Under the pieces are notes generated by a model. The model saw only the letters and a program-made list of their open reading frames with translations, was not told the origin of the DNA and did no database searches. From Haoranjiania flava (lineage in GTDB: Bacteria > Bacteroidota > Bacteroidia > Chitinophagales > Chitinophagaceae): 64,000 bases of DNA. Below, piece by piece: positions 28,455-37,542 of this stretch (its first letter is position 1; the number at the start of each line of letters is the position of its first letter). The position numbers were made by a program, and so were the translations under genes. The DNA lies in assembly GCF_025631005.1 (NCBI RefSeq), contig NZ_JAOTPL010000011.1:1-64000 (forward strand), written 5' to 3'.

Positions 28455-29462
28455 ATGGAAGAGAAGTCTATTTTAATTACCGGCGGCACGGGGTCGTTGG
28501 GCAAGGCGCTCACTAAAACGCTTGTCGATAAATACCCTCAATTTAAGCGGCTGGTGATATATTCCAGGGATGAACAAAAGCAGTTTCAGATGGCTCAGGA
28601 ATTCCCTGTTGATAAGTATCCTCAAATCCGTTTTTTTATTGGCGATGTCAGAGACAAAGAAAGACTGATACGGGCAATGAGGAATATAGATTATGTTGTT
28701 CATGCGGCAGCCATGAAGCATGTTCCTATTGCAGAATATAATCCTGACGAATGTGTTAAAACAAACATTCACGGCGCACAGAATGTAATTGATGCCTGCC
28801 TGGAAACCGGGGTGGAGCGTGTTGTCGCTCTTTCTACTGACAAGGCTTGTGCACCTGTTAATTTATATGGCGCTACCAAACTGGCTTCTGATAAATTATT
28901 TGTAGCTGCTAATAATATTACCGGCTGGAATCCCATCCGTTTTTCGGTAGTGAGATACGGCAATGTAATGGGTTCAAATGGCTCTGTAATACCTCTTTTC
29001 ATCAAAAAGAAAAAAGAAGGCATACTCCCGGTTACTGATCCAGATATGACGCGCTTCAATATATCCTTACAGGGAGGTGTAGAAATGGTGATGCATGCTT
29101 TATTCAATGCCTGGGGAGGAGAGATCTTTGTTCCTAAAATACCATCTTACAAAATTACAGATATTGCTGCTGCAATCTGCCCGGAGTGTAAGTGTGAAGA
29201 AATTGGCATCAGGCCCGGGGAAAAAGTACATGAGGAAATGATTACCTCCTCTGATTCTTTTTATACGTATGACATGGGCAGGTATTATGCCATTTTGCCG
29301 GCATTGCCCAAGTGGAATATTGAAGATTTTAAAAAACACTTCAATGCACACCTGGTTCCGCGGGGTTTTACTTATAACTCCGGTGAAAATACAGAATGGG
29401 AAACGGTAGACTCGCTCAGAGCTTTGATAAAGCAGCACGTAGATTCCACGTTTGATATTTAG
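28455..29462 (+). CDS. pseB: UDP-GlcNAc 4,6-dehydratase (inverting), PseB type
   Basis: First step of pseudaminic acid synthesis: UDP-GlcNAc is dehydrated with C5 inversion to the 4-keto-L-arabino sugar. It is a Rossmann SDR with ITGGTGSLGKALTK at the N-terminus, FIGDVRDKERL, HAAAMKHVPIAEYNP and STDKACAPVNLYGATKLASD. Tyr138 in YGATK is the PseB/FlaA1-type residue; the other two dehydratases in this window carry Met there. At 335 aa it is normal. It begins a run of ten same-strand genes up to pseI, most of them overlapping or nearly so, and PseC follows, so the PseB assignment is well supported. Confidence 0.93.
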   Translation: MEEKSILITGGTGSLGKALTKTLVDKYPQFKRLVIYSRDEQKQFQMAQEFPVDKYPQIRFFIGDVRDKERLIRAMRNIDYVVHAAAMKHVPIAEYNPDECVKTNIHGAQNVIDACLETGVERVVALSTDKACAPVNLYGATKLASDKLFVAANNITGWNPIRFSVVRYGNVMGSNGSVIPLFIKKKKEGILPVTDPDMTRFNISLQGGVEMVMHALFNAWGGEIFVPKIPSYKITDIAAAICPECKCEEIGIRPGEKVHEEMITSSDSFYTYDMGRYYAILPALPKWNIEDFKKHFNAHLVPRGFTYNSGENTEWETVDSLRALIKQHVDSTFDI

Positions 29463-29583
29463 CATAAATGCAGTGATCCTATGAAGATGGAACCATACAG
29501 TATAAATTATTCCTGCATAACGGAAGGTAGTTTGCCGGGTGGGAAAAATATCAGCCGTGATACGGCACATTAAAAATACACAG

Positions 29584-30786
29584 ATGAATACAATCCCTTA
29601 CGGAAGGCAACATATAACAGAAGAGGATATCAAAGCGGTCACTGAAACCCTGCTTTCTACACATCTCACCCAAGGCCCTAAGATTGCTGAATTTGAAAAA
29701 AAATTTGCAGAATATGTTGGCGCTGAATATGCAGTTGCTGTATGTAATGGCACAGCCGGGTTACACATAGCGGCTTTATCATTGGGCCTGCAACCGGGAG
29801 ATAAAGTCATTACCACGCCCATTACATTTTCCGCCACTGCAAACTGTATCCGGTATTGTGGCGCCGAAGTAGTTTTTGCAGATATTGACCCGGACACCTG
29901 GCTGTTGGATATCAAAAAAGTAAGAGAACTTTTACAGGCATCGCCCAGAGGGACTTATATAGGGATCATACCCGTGGATTTTGCAGGCAGAATGGTAAAC
30001 CTGGAAGCGTACAGGAAACTGGCTGATGAATACGGCCTTTGGATCATAGAAGATGCATGCCATGCACCTGGGGCATACTTTATAGACGCATACGGCCATA
30101 AACAAGCAGCAGGTAATGGGCAATTGGCCCATGCTTCGGTTTTTTCGTTTCACCCGGTGAAACATATTGCATGTGGTGAAGGAGGTATGATAACGACAAA
30201 CGATATAGAAGTATACAAAGAACTCAACAGGCTTCGCTCCCACGGCATTACCAAAGGCGATGACAGCTATATAAATTCCAACGTTTTTGCCTGCGGAACG
30301 GAAGATTCGGGTTCCTATCCTGGCTGGTACATGGAGATGCAGCAGTTGGGCTATAATTACAGGATGACGGATATACAGGCGGCGCTGGGAGTAAGCCAGC
30401 TAAGCCAGGCAGAACAAGGCCTTAAGAAGAGAAGGGCGATTGCACAAAAATACCACGATGCATTTGCCGGCAATGCTTCCGTTATACGGCAATCCGGCTA
30501 TGTAGAAGGCCATGCTTACCATTTGTATGTGATCGAGGTCAGGGATCGTTTTAAATTGTATGAATATTTAAAAAGCAATGGCATTCTAGCCCAGGTACAT
30601 TACATACCGGTGCATTTAATGCCTTATTACCGCCAATCCGGCTGGAAAGAGGGGGATATGCCCCATGCGGAAAACTATTACAAACATTGCATCAGTTTGC
30701 CCATGTATCCAACCCTGACAGATGAAGAGCAGCAGTATGTGATCAATAAAGTTTTATCATTTGTAAATGAAAGCAATCACAATTAA
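29584..30786 (+). CDS. pseC: UDP-4-amino-4,6-dideoxy-GlcNAc (altrosamine) transaminase PseC
   Basis: This PLP-dependent DegT/DnrJ/EryC1-family enzyme aminates C4 of the PseB product. I chose the ATG at 29584 because MNTIPYGRQHITEEDI is the usual PseC start; a longer non-ATG start exists upstream. Motifs are CNGTAGLHIAALSLGLQPGDKVITTPITF, DACHAPGA and the PLP-lysine segment SFHPVKHIACGEGGMITTND, with PMYPTLTDEEQQYVINKV at the end. The length of 400 aa is normal. Its end overlaps the next gene by 20 nt, indicating translational coupling. Confidence 0.93.
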   Translation: MNTIPYGRQHITEEDIKAVTETLLSTHLTQGPKIAEFEKKFAEYVGAEYAVAVCNGTAGLHIAALSLGLQPGDKVITTPITFSATANCIRYCGAEVVFADIDPDTWLLDIKKVRELLQASPRGTYIGIIPVDFAGRMVNLEAYRKLADEYGLWIIEDACHAPGAYFIDAYGHKQAAGNGQLAHASVFSFHPVKHIACGEGGMITTNDIEVYKELNRLRSHGITKGDDSYINSNVFACGTEDSGSYPGWYMEMQQLGYNYRMTDIQAALGVSQLSQAEQGLKKRRAIAQKYHDAFAGNASVIRQSGYVEGHAYHLYVIEVRDRFKLYEYLKSNGILAQVHYIPVHLMPYYRQSGWKEGDMPHAENYYKHCISLPMYPTLTDEEQQYVINKVLSFVNESNHN

Positions 30787-31288
30787 TACAGACAGATTAA
30801 TTTTAAAAAAACTTACGGCTGACCATTTATCGGCCGCTTATGTAAACTGGATGAACGACCCGGAAGTAAACAAATATTTAGAGTCGGGAGGAGATTATAC
30901 TATAGATAAACTGAATGCATTCTTAATTGAACAGGAAAAGAAAAATATTTTATTCTGGGCAATTCATTTGAAAGAAAACGGAAGGCATATCGGCAATATA
31001 AAAATTGATCCTATCGATCAGGAAAACTTATCAGGTGAATATGGGATAATGATAGGCGATAAGGCGGCCTGGGGAAAAGGCTTTGCCAAGGAGGCTTCAC
31101 TGGCGGTAATTCAATATTGTTTCCGGGAAATTGGTTTGAAGCATATAACTTTAGGTGTCGTTGACCAGAATCAGGCTGCTTTACAATTGTATCACAACAT
31201 AGGTTTCAGGCGTATCAGTGAAACGGAAACTACCAATAAATACAACGGAGTGCATAGCAAAACAATAAGAATGTCAATTTCCAGATGA
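30767..31288 (+). CDS. pseH: GNAT N-acetyltransferase, PseH-like
   Basis: It probably acetylates the new 4-amino group made by PseC, using acetyl-CoA. It is a GNAT fold of 173 aa with NWMNDPEVNKYLESG near the N-terminus, IGNIKIDPIDQENLSGEYGIMIGD and the acetyl-CoA loop AWGKGFAKEASLAVIQYCF; NQAALQLYHNIGFRRI is the typical C-terminal GNAT helix. It overlaps pseC by 20 nt and the aldo/keto reductase by 4 nt. Assignment as PseH rests on position as much as on sequence; a second, tandem GNAT at 35259 could share or take over this step. Confidence 0.8.
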   Translation: MKAITINTDRLILKKLTADHLSAAYVNWMNDPEVNKYLESGGDYTIDKLNAFLIEQEKKNILFWAIHLKENGRHIGNIKIDPIDQENLSGEYGIMIGDKAAWGKGFAKEASLAVIQYCFREIGLKHITLGVVDQNQAALQLYHNIGFRRISETETTNKYNGVHSKTIRMSISR

Positions 31289-32142
31289 ACAGCAAACTTA
31301 TATTAGGCACAGTACAGTTCGGGTTAAATTACGGCATAAACAATGTATATGGCCGCATGCCTGATACTGAGATCAGGCAGGTATTAGATTTGGCGTACAA
31401 GGCAGGTATAGATCATCTGGATACGGCAGCCGATTATGGAGATGCCGAGAAAAAAATAGGAAAGCTTTCAGCACAAGAGTATAAGTTTAAAATCTTCAGC
31501 AAATTTTCCAAAAAGCCCGGTATTGATTGGAAAGCATCTTTAAAACAAAGCCTGGCTGACCTAAAAACAGCAAAGCTGGATACAGTCATGTTTCATTCCT
31601 TCGAGGCATATGAACAAGCTAAACCATACATCACGGAAATAATTATTAAAGGCAAAAACAAATTGTTTGATAAACTTGGAGTGTCTGTATACACTAATGA
31701 AGAATTGAATAAATTGGTTGACGATGAATATATACATACAGTCCAATGCCCGTTCAATCTGCTGGATAATCATTTTCAGAGAAGTGAAAGCCTCAAAAAA
31801 CTTAAAAACGCCGGTAAAACCATTCACACAAGGTCTGTTTTCCTGCAGGGTCTTTTGTTGATGGACTTAGATAACATTCCAGCCAGGTTATCTCCCTTGT
31901 ATAGTGCCTGCTTACAGATCAGGTCCATTGCTTCAGAAAATCATTTATCCATAGGCCATCTTGCATTGCAGTATGCTTTATCCAAAGATTATATAGATGG
32001 TGTATTGATCGGGGTTGACGCTCCTGGACAGTTAAAAACCAATATGGAGTGGTCCCTTAAGCCTGTGACTCAAACGATTTTGTCAGCAATAGATGAAATA
32101 CCCGTTTCCGAAACTTCATTATTAAATCCGTCAACATGGTAA
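31285..32142 (+). CDS. Aldo/keto reductase of the nonulosonate cluster
   Basis: This is a cytoplasmic NAD(P)H-dependent reductase of 285 aa. The AKR tetrad is visible: Asp and Tyr in GIDHLDTAADYGDAEKKIG, Lys in FKIFSKFSK and His in VMFHSFEAY. GHLALQYALSKDYIDGVLIGVD is the usual C-terminal cofactor segment. It overlaps both neighbours (4 and 7 nt). It is not part of the standard six-enzyme Pse pathway, so it probably reduces a keto group on a pathway intermediate or a modified nonulosonate. Related genes occur in nonulosonate clusters of other bacteria, but their step is not established to my knowledge. Confidence 0.85.
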   Translation: MNSKLILGTVQFGLNYGINNVYGRMPDTEIRQVLDLAYKAGIDHLDTAADYGDAEKKIGKLSAQEYKFKIFSKFSKKPGIDWKASLKQSLADLKTAKLDTVMFHSFEAYEQAKPYITEIIIKGKNKLFDKLGVSVYTNEELNKLVDDEYIHTVQCPFNLLDNHFQRSESLKKLKNAGKTIHTRSVFLQGLLLMDLDNIPARLSPLYSACLQIRSIASENHLSIGHLALQYALSKDYIDGVLIGVDAPGQLKTNMEWSLKPVTQTILSAIDEIPVSETSLLNPSTW

Positions 32143-32900
32143 CCCCCAAAATTATCATAGTCACGCAGGCACGTGTAGGCAGTTCCCGTTTTCCAGGAAA
32201 AGTATTACAGCGCGTTGATGATAAGGATACTTTATTGTCTCTGCATTTAAAGAGATTGAAGAAATCAAGATTGGCCGGTAAAATTATTGTTGCCACCACC
32301 TTCGAGGAAAAAGCCTGTGGAATAATTGATATAGCTTTACAGGAAAATGTCTCTGTATTCCAGGGATCCACCAATGATGTGCTTGACAGGTTTTATAACG
32401 CTGTAAAAGCAGATGCGCCGGACTATATAGTGCGTGTCACATCTGATTGCCCGCTTATTGATGCTGCATTGATAGACAGTATCATCGGGATGGTGGTTGA
32501 TAAGCGCCTCGATTACGGGGCCAATATTCTTAAAGAAGATTTCCCGGATGGCCAGGACGTGGAAGTGTTTACTTTCAAAGCTTTGGCGAAGGCATGGAAA
32601 GAGGCTTCGCTGAATTCAGACCGCGAGCATGTGACTCCTTATATCAGAAAAAATTCTACATACAATGGCGGGGATATGTTTAGATCTGACAACTATAGTT
32701 CCGAAGTAAGTATGAATCATGTGAGGATGACTGTAGATGAACCTGCCGACCTGGACACCATCAAAGCACTGCTGGAGCAGTTAGGGCCGGATGCAGGTTG
32801 GGAAGTTTATGCGAATTATATAGTTGATTCCGCAAATCTATTTTGCAACCAGCAAATTAAAAGAAACGCAGGCTACGAAAGATCGCTTAAAAATGACTAA
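32136..32900 (+). CDS. Cytidylyltransferase, SpsF/PseF-like
   Basis: It probably activates the finished nonulosonic acid as a CMP sugar. The N-terminal signature of CMP-sugar synthetases is present (IIIVTQARVGSSRFPGKVLQ), followed by IIVATTFEEKACGI, VFQGSTNDVLDRFYNA and YIVRVTSDCPLIDAALID; later NSDREHVTPYIRKN and RMTVDEPADL resemble the SpsF branch. The 254-aa length fits. It starts 7 nt inside the end of the aldo/keto reductase gene. SpsF-type enzymes stand in for PseF in many clusters; I infer the CMP-Pse synthetase role because no other candidate is present. Confidence 0.82.
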   Translation: MVTPKIIIVTQARVGSSRFPGKVLQRVDDKDTLLSLHLKRLKKSRLAGKIIVATTFEEKACGIIDIALQENVSVFQGSTNDVLDRFYNAVKADAPDYIVRVTSDCPLIDAALIDSIIGMVVDKRLDYGANILKEDFPDGQDVEVFTFKALAKAWKEASLNSDREHVTPYIRKNSTYNGGDMFRSDNYSSEVSMNHVRMTVDEPADLDTIKALLEQLGPDAGWEVYANYIVDSANLFCNQQIKRNAGYERSLKND

Positions 32901-32933
32901 TAACCCGATCATATAAACTATAAATAAAATCCC

Positions 32934-33941
32934 ATGGAAATTAGAGAATGTAAAAAATGCGGCTTTGTTTTATCCACAAGGCCCAATTTAAAAGAGGTTG
33001 ATGGGGTATGTTCTGCCTGTATCAATCACGAAAAAAAGAAAAGTATTGATTTTGCATCCAGGCAGGCGTGGCTAACGCAATACATTAAAGAAAACAAGAC
33101 CCATGAAAAATATGATTGCCTGGTAGCGGTGTCAGGCGGTAAAGATTCTACAACCATTATCAGGAAGTTATTTGAGAACCACGAAGTAAAAAAGGTATTA
33201 TTGGTTAATCTTACTGAAGAATTTACCCATACCCAGGCCGGGGTGCACAATTTAAATAACCTGGTGAAAAGGTACAATTGCGACCTGATCACTTTCCGTA
33301 TCAATCCCGAAGAGCTTGCAGCAAGTATGCGGCATGGATTAACGGAGTATTTAAATCCGTTGAAGTGGCTGGAAGAGCAGATTTACCAGGTACCTTTAGA
33401 CATTGCCAAAAACTACGGCATTAAGCTGGTCTTTTACGGCGAGAACCCCGAATATGAATATGGGTCAAATGAGGAACTGGAAATCTTTCACCACGCATCC
33501 ACCGACGATTTGAGAATTATTTACATGGGAGCAATTTATCCTTACTCTGCGCAGGAATGGTATAAACTGGCCTCAGAAGTAGGCTTCAGGGATCTGAATT
33601 ATTACAATGAATGGCAGAGGCATGGCCAGATAGAAAACTATTCACAGATTGACAGCATAGGCTACAATATGGGCGTGTGGACCAAATTCCCGAAGTTTGG
33701 TTTTCAAAGAGTAAGTGATATGGCATGCAGGTTTGTCAGGGACGGTGTGCTCACCAAAGCGCAGGCGCGTAAACTGATCATGGAGCAGGATTATATTTGT
33801 GATCCCTCTTCTAAAAGAGATTTTTGCAGGGCTGCGGGCATTACAGAACAATATTTTGATGAAATGGTTGATAAACATGCCAACCCTGATCTGGTAGAAA
33901 AAGATATAAACGGGGTATGGAGAAGAAAAGATTTACTATAA
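32934..33941 (+). CDS. N-acetyl sugar amidotransferase (PseA/WbpG-like)
   Basis: This ATP-dependent PP-loop enzyme in related systems turns an acetamido group into an acetamidino group. An N-terminal zinc-ribbon-like set of four Cys is present (residues 6, 9, 26, 29), then the PP-loop CLVAVSGGKDSTTI (about 63-76), YGENPEYEYGSNEE and EWQRHGQIENYSQIDSIGYN. It is 335 aa long. WbpG works with HisH/HisF-like partners to supply ammonia; none is encoded nearby, which resembles PseA in Campylobacter. It suggests the final sugar may carry an amidine group. Confidence 0.88.
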   Translation: MEIRECKKCGFVLSTRPNLKEVDGVCSACINHEKKKSIDFASRQAWLTQYIKENKTHEKYDCLVAVSGGKDSTTIIRKLFENHEVKKVLLVNLTEEFTHTQAGVHNLNNLVKRYNCDLITFRINPEELAASMRHGLTEYLNPLKWLEEQIYQVPLDIAKNYGIKLVFYGENPEYEYGSNEELEIFHHASTDDLRIIYMGAIYPYSAQEWYKLASEVGFRDLNYYNEWQRHGQIENYSQIDSIGYNMGVWTKFPKFGFQRVSDMACRFVRDGVLTKAQARKLIMEQDYICDPSSKRDFCRAAGITEQYFDEMVDKHANPDLVEKDINGVWRRKDLL

Positions 33942-33951
33942 AACTATCCGG

Positions 33952-35259
33952 ATGAATACAGGACAAGATTTATACAAAAAGGCAAAAACATTGATTCCCG
34001 GCGGAACCATGTTGCTATCCAAAAGGCCCGAAATGTTTTTACCTGAAAAGTGGCCTTCTTATTACTCCAAAGCCAGTGGGTGTTATGTATGGGACCTCGA
34101 TGGAAACAAATACACAGATGTATCCATCATGGGCATTGGTACCAACATTTTAGGATATGGAAATAAAGAGGTTGATGAAGCAGTAGCGGAGGTGGTAAGA
34201 AAAGGGAATATGTCTACCTTCAATTGTCCGGAAGAAGTATACCTGGCTGAAGAGTTGATCCATATGAACCCTTGGGCAGATATGGTACGCTTTGCACGCT
34301 CAGGTGGTGAAGCCAATGCCATTGCCGTGCGCATAGCCAGGGCAGCTTCCGGCAAAGACAAGGTAGCTGTTTGCGGTTATCACGGATGGCACGATTGGTA
34401 TTTATCTACCAACCTGGGAAATGAGGAAGGTTTAAGCCGGCATTTATTGCCCGGCCTTGACCCTGCAGGTGTGCCTCAAAACCTGAAAGGCACGGTGCTT
34501 CCATTCTTATATAACGACTTTGAGGAATTGGAAAACCTGGTAAAAGAGCATAATATCGGTGTTATTAAAATGGAGGTGCAGCGCAATATGCCACCCAAAG
34601 AAGGCTATTTGGCGCAGGTGCGCAAACTGGCAACCGATCATAATATTGTGCTGATTTTTGATGAATGTACTTCGGGCTTCCGGGAAACCTATGGGCCGAT
34701 ATTTAAAAAATATGGTGTAGAGCCGGATATGACTGTGCTTGGAAAAACTATTGCGAACGGTTATGCCTTAACTGCGGTGGTAGGCAGGAGGGAAGTTATG
34801 GAAGCAGCCCAGAGAACTTTTATCAGCTCCACATTCTGGACAGAGCGTATCGGACCCGCGGCTGCGCTTAAAACTTTGGAAGTGATGCGCGACCTGGAGC
34901 CCTGGAATTACATCACGGAAATGGGTGCCTATGTAACTCAAAACTGGCAAAGGCTGGCAGAAACCCACCGGTTGAAGATTGATACCTTTGGCATCCCTTC
35001 TCTCGCAGGTTTTGCTTTTCAATCCGGTGAGGCATTAAAATATAAAACCTTCATTACACAGGAAATGTTGAAGAAAGGTTATCTTGCTTCTACCTTGCTG
35101 TACAGTTCAATGGCACATAGTAAAGAGATAATAGATGGATATTTAAGTGAATTGGACGGGTTATTTAATACCATTCATCAATGCGAATCGGGTGAGCTGG
35201 CTATTGATTCCTTGTTAGAAGGGCCCGTATGCCACGGAGGATTTAAAAGATTAAACTAA
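33952..35259 (+). CDS. Class III PLP aminotransferase (glutamate-1-semialdehyde aminomutase-like)
   Basis: This 435-aa fold-type-I PLP enzyme belongs to aminotransferase class III. Motifs are LIPGGTMLLSKRPEMFLPEKWPSYYSKASG at the start, FARSGGEANAIAVRIARAASGKDKVAVCGYHGWHDWYL, LIFDECTSGFRET and the PLP-lysine in TVLGKTIANGYALTAVVGRR. It is not the C4 aminotransferase, which is PseC. It lies 10 bp after the amidotransferase and shares one base with the next start (TAATG). Class III enzymes next to nonulosonate genes suggest an additional amino group on the sugar or on a substituent. The substrate is unknown. Confidence 0.88.
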   Translation: MNTGQDLYKKAKTLIPGGTMLLSKRPEMFLPEKWPSYYSKASGCYVWDLDGNKYTDVSIMGIGTNILGYGNKEVDEAVAEVVRKGNMSTFNCPEEVYLAEELIHMNPWADMVRFARSGGEANAIAVRIARAASGKDKVAVCGYHGWHDWYLSTNLGNEEGLSRHLLPGLDPAGVPQNLKGTVLPFLYNDFEELENLVKEHNIGVIKMEVQRNMPPKEGYLAQVRKLATDHNIVLIFDECTSGFRETYGPIFKKYGVEPDMTVLGKTIANGYALTAVVGRREVMEAAQRTFISSTFWTERIGPAAALKTLEVMRDLEPWNYITEMGAYVTQNWQRLAETHRLKIDTFGIPSLAGFAFQSGEALKYKTFITQEMLKKGYLASTLLYSSMAHSKEIIDGYLSELDGLFNTIHQCESGELAIDSLLEGPVCHGGFKRLN

Positions 35260-36287
35260 TGGACTTTGCTGTTAAATACGCTTGTTTAAGTAAAAATACT
35301 TTCGCCAAAGGCGAATTTTCAATAGTGCCTGTCCGTTACCAAGACCGTTTTGAGATCATGAAATGGCGCAACGAGCAGCTATATCATTTACGCCAGGTGA
35401 GACCGCTAAGCCCCCAGGACCAGGAAAACTATTTTAGTACAACAGTGGCAGGACTCTTTGAAAAGGCGCGGCCGGAACAGGTATTGTTTTCATACTTAAA
35501 AAATGAAACTTGTATCGGTTATGGCGGGCTTGTTCACATCAATTGGATTGATAGGAATGCAGAGATTTCTTTTATAATGAAAACGGAGTTCGAAGAAAAA
35601 GAATTCCAAAAGCATTGGAGCATCTACCTGGAATTAATAGAGCAGGCGGCATTCCGGGAATTAAAACTGCACAAGATATATACCTACGCTTTTGACCTGC
35701 GTCCGCATTTATACGAAGCGCTGGAAGCAAATTTTTATACTAAAGAAGCTGTTTTAAAACAACATTGTTGCTTCAACGGGTTGTATAAAGACGTGGTTAT
35801 CCATGCTAAGATAAATGATCCGGTTACCATCAGGCCATTGCGGGAAGCCGACAAACAATTAACTTTTGAGTGGGCCAATGACTCGCTTACGAGGAAAAAT
35901 TCTTTCCATACAGCGCCCATATTGTTTGAAGAGCATTCCAAATGGTTTGATGCAAAAATGCAGGATCAAAAAGCTTATTATTTTATTGGAGAAGTCGGCT
36001 CTCAGCCTACAGGGTTGATACGCTTCGATTTTGATGCTTCCGAAAATGCCTGTATTGCCGGCATTACCTTAGACCCGCGCTTCAGGGGAAGAAACTTAGG
36101 CGTAGAATTTTTAAAAATGGCCTGCGCAGAACTTACTAAATGTGTAGAAACCGAGATCATAGCCTATATAAAAAAAGATAATGCGGCATCAATAAAAATA
36201 TTTGAAAAAGCCGGCTTTGTATTCCTATCCGGCATAGTGATTAACCATAATAAGTCTTTGAAGTACCGTTACCAGGGAGCAAAGTAA
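35259..36287 (+). CDS. Tandem GNAT N-acetyltransferase
   Basis: This 342-aa protein consists of two GNAT domains. Domain 1 (about 15-180) has EIMKWRNEQLYHLRQVRPLS, YGGLVHINWIDRNAEISFIM and ELKLHKIYTYAFDLRPHLYEALEANF, but its acetyl-CoA loop is weak, so it may be degenerate. Domain 2 (about 188-340) has TIRPLREADKQLTFEWANDSLTRKNSF, a full loop LDPRFRGRNLGVEFLKMA and NAASIKIFEKAGFVF. Domain 2 resembles the GNAT module that is fused to PseG in some bacteria, yet no PseG part is present here. It probably acylates an amino group created in this cluster, perhaps by the class III aminotransferase just upstream. Confidence 0.82.
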   Translation: MDFAVKYACLSKNTFAKGEFSIVPVRYQDRFEIMKWRNEQLYHLRQVRPLSPQDQENYFSTTVAGLFEKARPEQVLFSYLKNETCIGYGGLVHINWIDRNAEISFIMKTEFEEKEFQKHWSIYLELIEQAAFRELKLHKIYTYAFDLRPHLYEALEANFYTKEAVLKQHCCFNGLYKDVVIHAKINDPVTIRPLREADKQLTFEWANDSLTRKNSFHTAPILFEEHSKWFDAKMQDQKAYYFIGEVGSQPTGLIRFDFDASENACIAGITLDPRFRGRNLGVEFLKMACAELTKCVETEIIAYIKKDNAASIKIFEKAGFVFLSGIVINHNKSLKYRYQGAK

Positions 36288-36324
36288 ATTTGCAAATTAT
36301 CTTTTGGAAAGAACGTAAATTTTT

Positions 36325-37476
36325 ATGAACATAATTATCATTGATCATGAACCCTACTCATTCAGGAAAAAATCTCATTATTACATAGATGAGTTTCTTG
36401 CCGATGGATGGCATGTACAATACTGGGCAGTAAACAATGCGTTGGATTATTTAACAGGCATACAATATACTTACAGTGAAGAGGATGCATTTGTAAAATA
36501 TTATTTCAATGTTGATGCTATCATTCAATCCATAAGGAATTTCGATCCCTCCGATACCATTTTTATTATGGAAATATCGTTTCGTACTTCTACAACTAAG
36601 ATATATAAAACACTATACGATAATAAATATCATTGGGTGCGTATAAACTACTACCTGAATCCTACTGAATATTTCAGGGGGAAAAAAACTCTGAGGGATA
36701 AGTTACAGAAATTCAGCATCCGGTCTTTACTGAAAAAAATAAAAAAGTTGCCGCAACAAAGGGTTTACAAAAATCCTGTTTATAATGTGCCTGATATTTT
36801 ATTTATTACCGGTAATAAATACGATCATGTAAAAGCGGTAAAAGAAGTTGCATCACTCGACTACTACGATGTAGAGGTTTATGATAAAATTAAAGATTCT
36901 CCTGCAGTTTTACCATATGATTATATTGTTTTTTTAGACGTGATGTTGATGAATCACCCGGATATAAAACGTGCCGGCTATGAATTTACAGGCTATGAAA
37001 AAATCTACTATGAGGCGCTAAATGCTTTGTTCGGTAAAATAGAAAAACATACAGGTCTCCCCGTGGTGATAGCCAGCCATCCGAAGGCCAATTACAACAA
37101 TGAGTTTGGCGCGCGCCAATGCATAAAGCATAAAACTGCAGAGCTGGTGATCCATAGCAGTTCCGTACTTACGCACGGCAGCCTGTCTATATCGTTTGCA
37201 TTGTTTGCAAAAAAGCCTATAACTTTTATTTATAGTGAAAGGTTGTTTAATGTAAATTATTTTTTACGCGAATTTCTTAACGGGGTTAATAATGCAAGTG
37301 AGCGCTTAGGCGCCGAAAAGATCAATATGGATGACCCATCCTCCCTCGCTTTATCAAAACAGGTGGATGATGAAAAGTACGATAAGCTCCTGGAAGAATT
37401 ATACCTGAAACCGGGTAATTCCTGTTCTAACTTTGAAATTTTAAAGCAGTCATTTGTCAGGCTGTTGGATAAATAA
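36325..37476 (+). CDS. Candidate nonulosonate-type glycosyltransferase, family uncertain
   Basis: I do not recognise this 383-aa protein with certainty. It has no signal peptide. The N-terminus (IIIIDHEPYSFRKKSHYYIDEFLADGW) looks like the first Rossmann strand of a GT-B fold. Residues about 248-300 carry an HP motif (VVIASHPKANYNN) and a later SSSVLTHGSLSISFALFAKKP; the HP and SS/T pair resembles motifs of bacterial sialyl- and polysialyltransferases (GT38/52/80). Its location directly before pseI supports a CMP-nonulosonate transferase. An alternative is a diverged UDP-sugar hydrolase replacing PseG, but the PseG N-terminal motif is not there. Confidence 0.5.
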   Translation: MNIIIIDHEPYSFRKKSHYYIDEFLADGWHVQYWAVNNALDYLTGIQYTYSEEDAFVKYYFNVDAIIQSIRNFDPSDTIFIMEISFRTSTTKIYKTLYDNKYHWVRINYYLNPTEYFRGKKTLRDKLQKFSIRSLLKKIKKLPQQRVYKNPVYNVPDILFITGNKYDHVKAVKEVASLDYYDVEVYDKIKDSPAVLPYDYIVFLDVMLMNHPDIKRAGYEFTGYEKIYYEALNALFGKIEKHTGLPVVIASHPKANYNNEFGARQCIKHKTAELVIHSSSVLTHGSLSISFALFAKKPITFIYSERLFNVNYFLREFLNGVNNASERLGAEKINMDDPSSLALSKQVDDEKYDKLLEELYLKPGNSCSNFEILKQSFVRLLDK

Positions 37477-37542
37477 AGAATGTATATACGGCCTGAAGAA
37501 TCACTACATGGTAAGTCTACTAAGTGCAAAATTATTACAACT

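Noticed and set aside
36325..37476. PseG (UDP-sugar hydrolase)
   Set aside because: The PseG N-terminal motif (RADSS...GxGHxxRC) is not found, and the HP/SS motifs fit a sugar transferase better. Left as unassigned.
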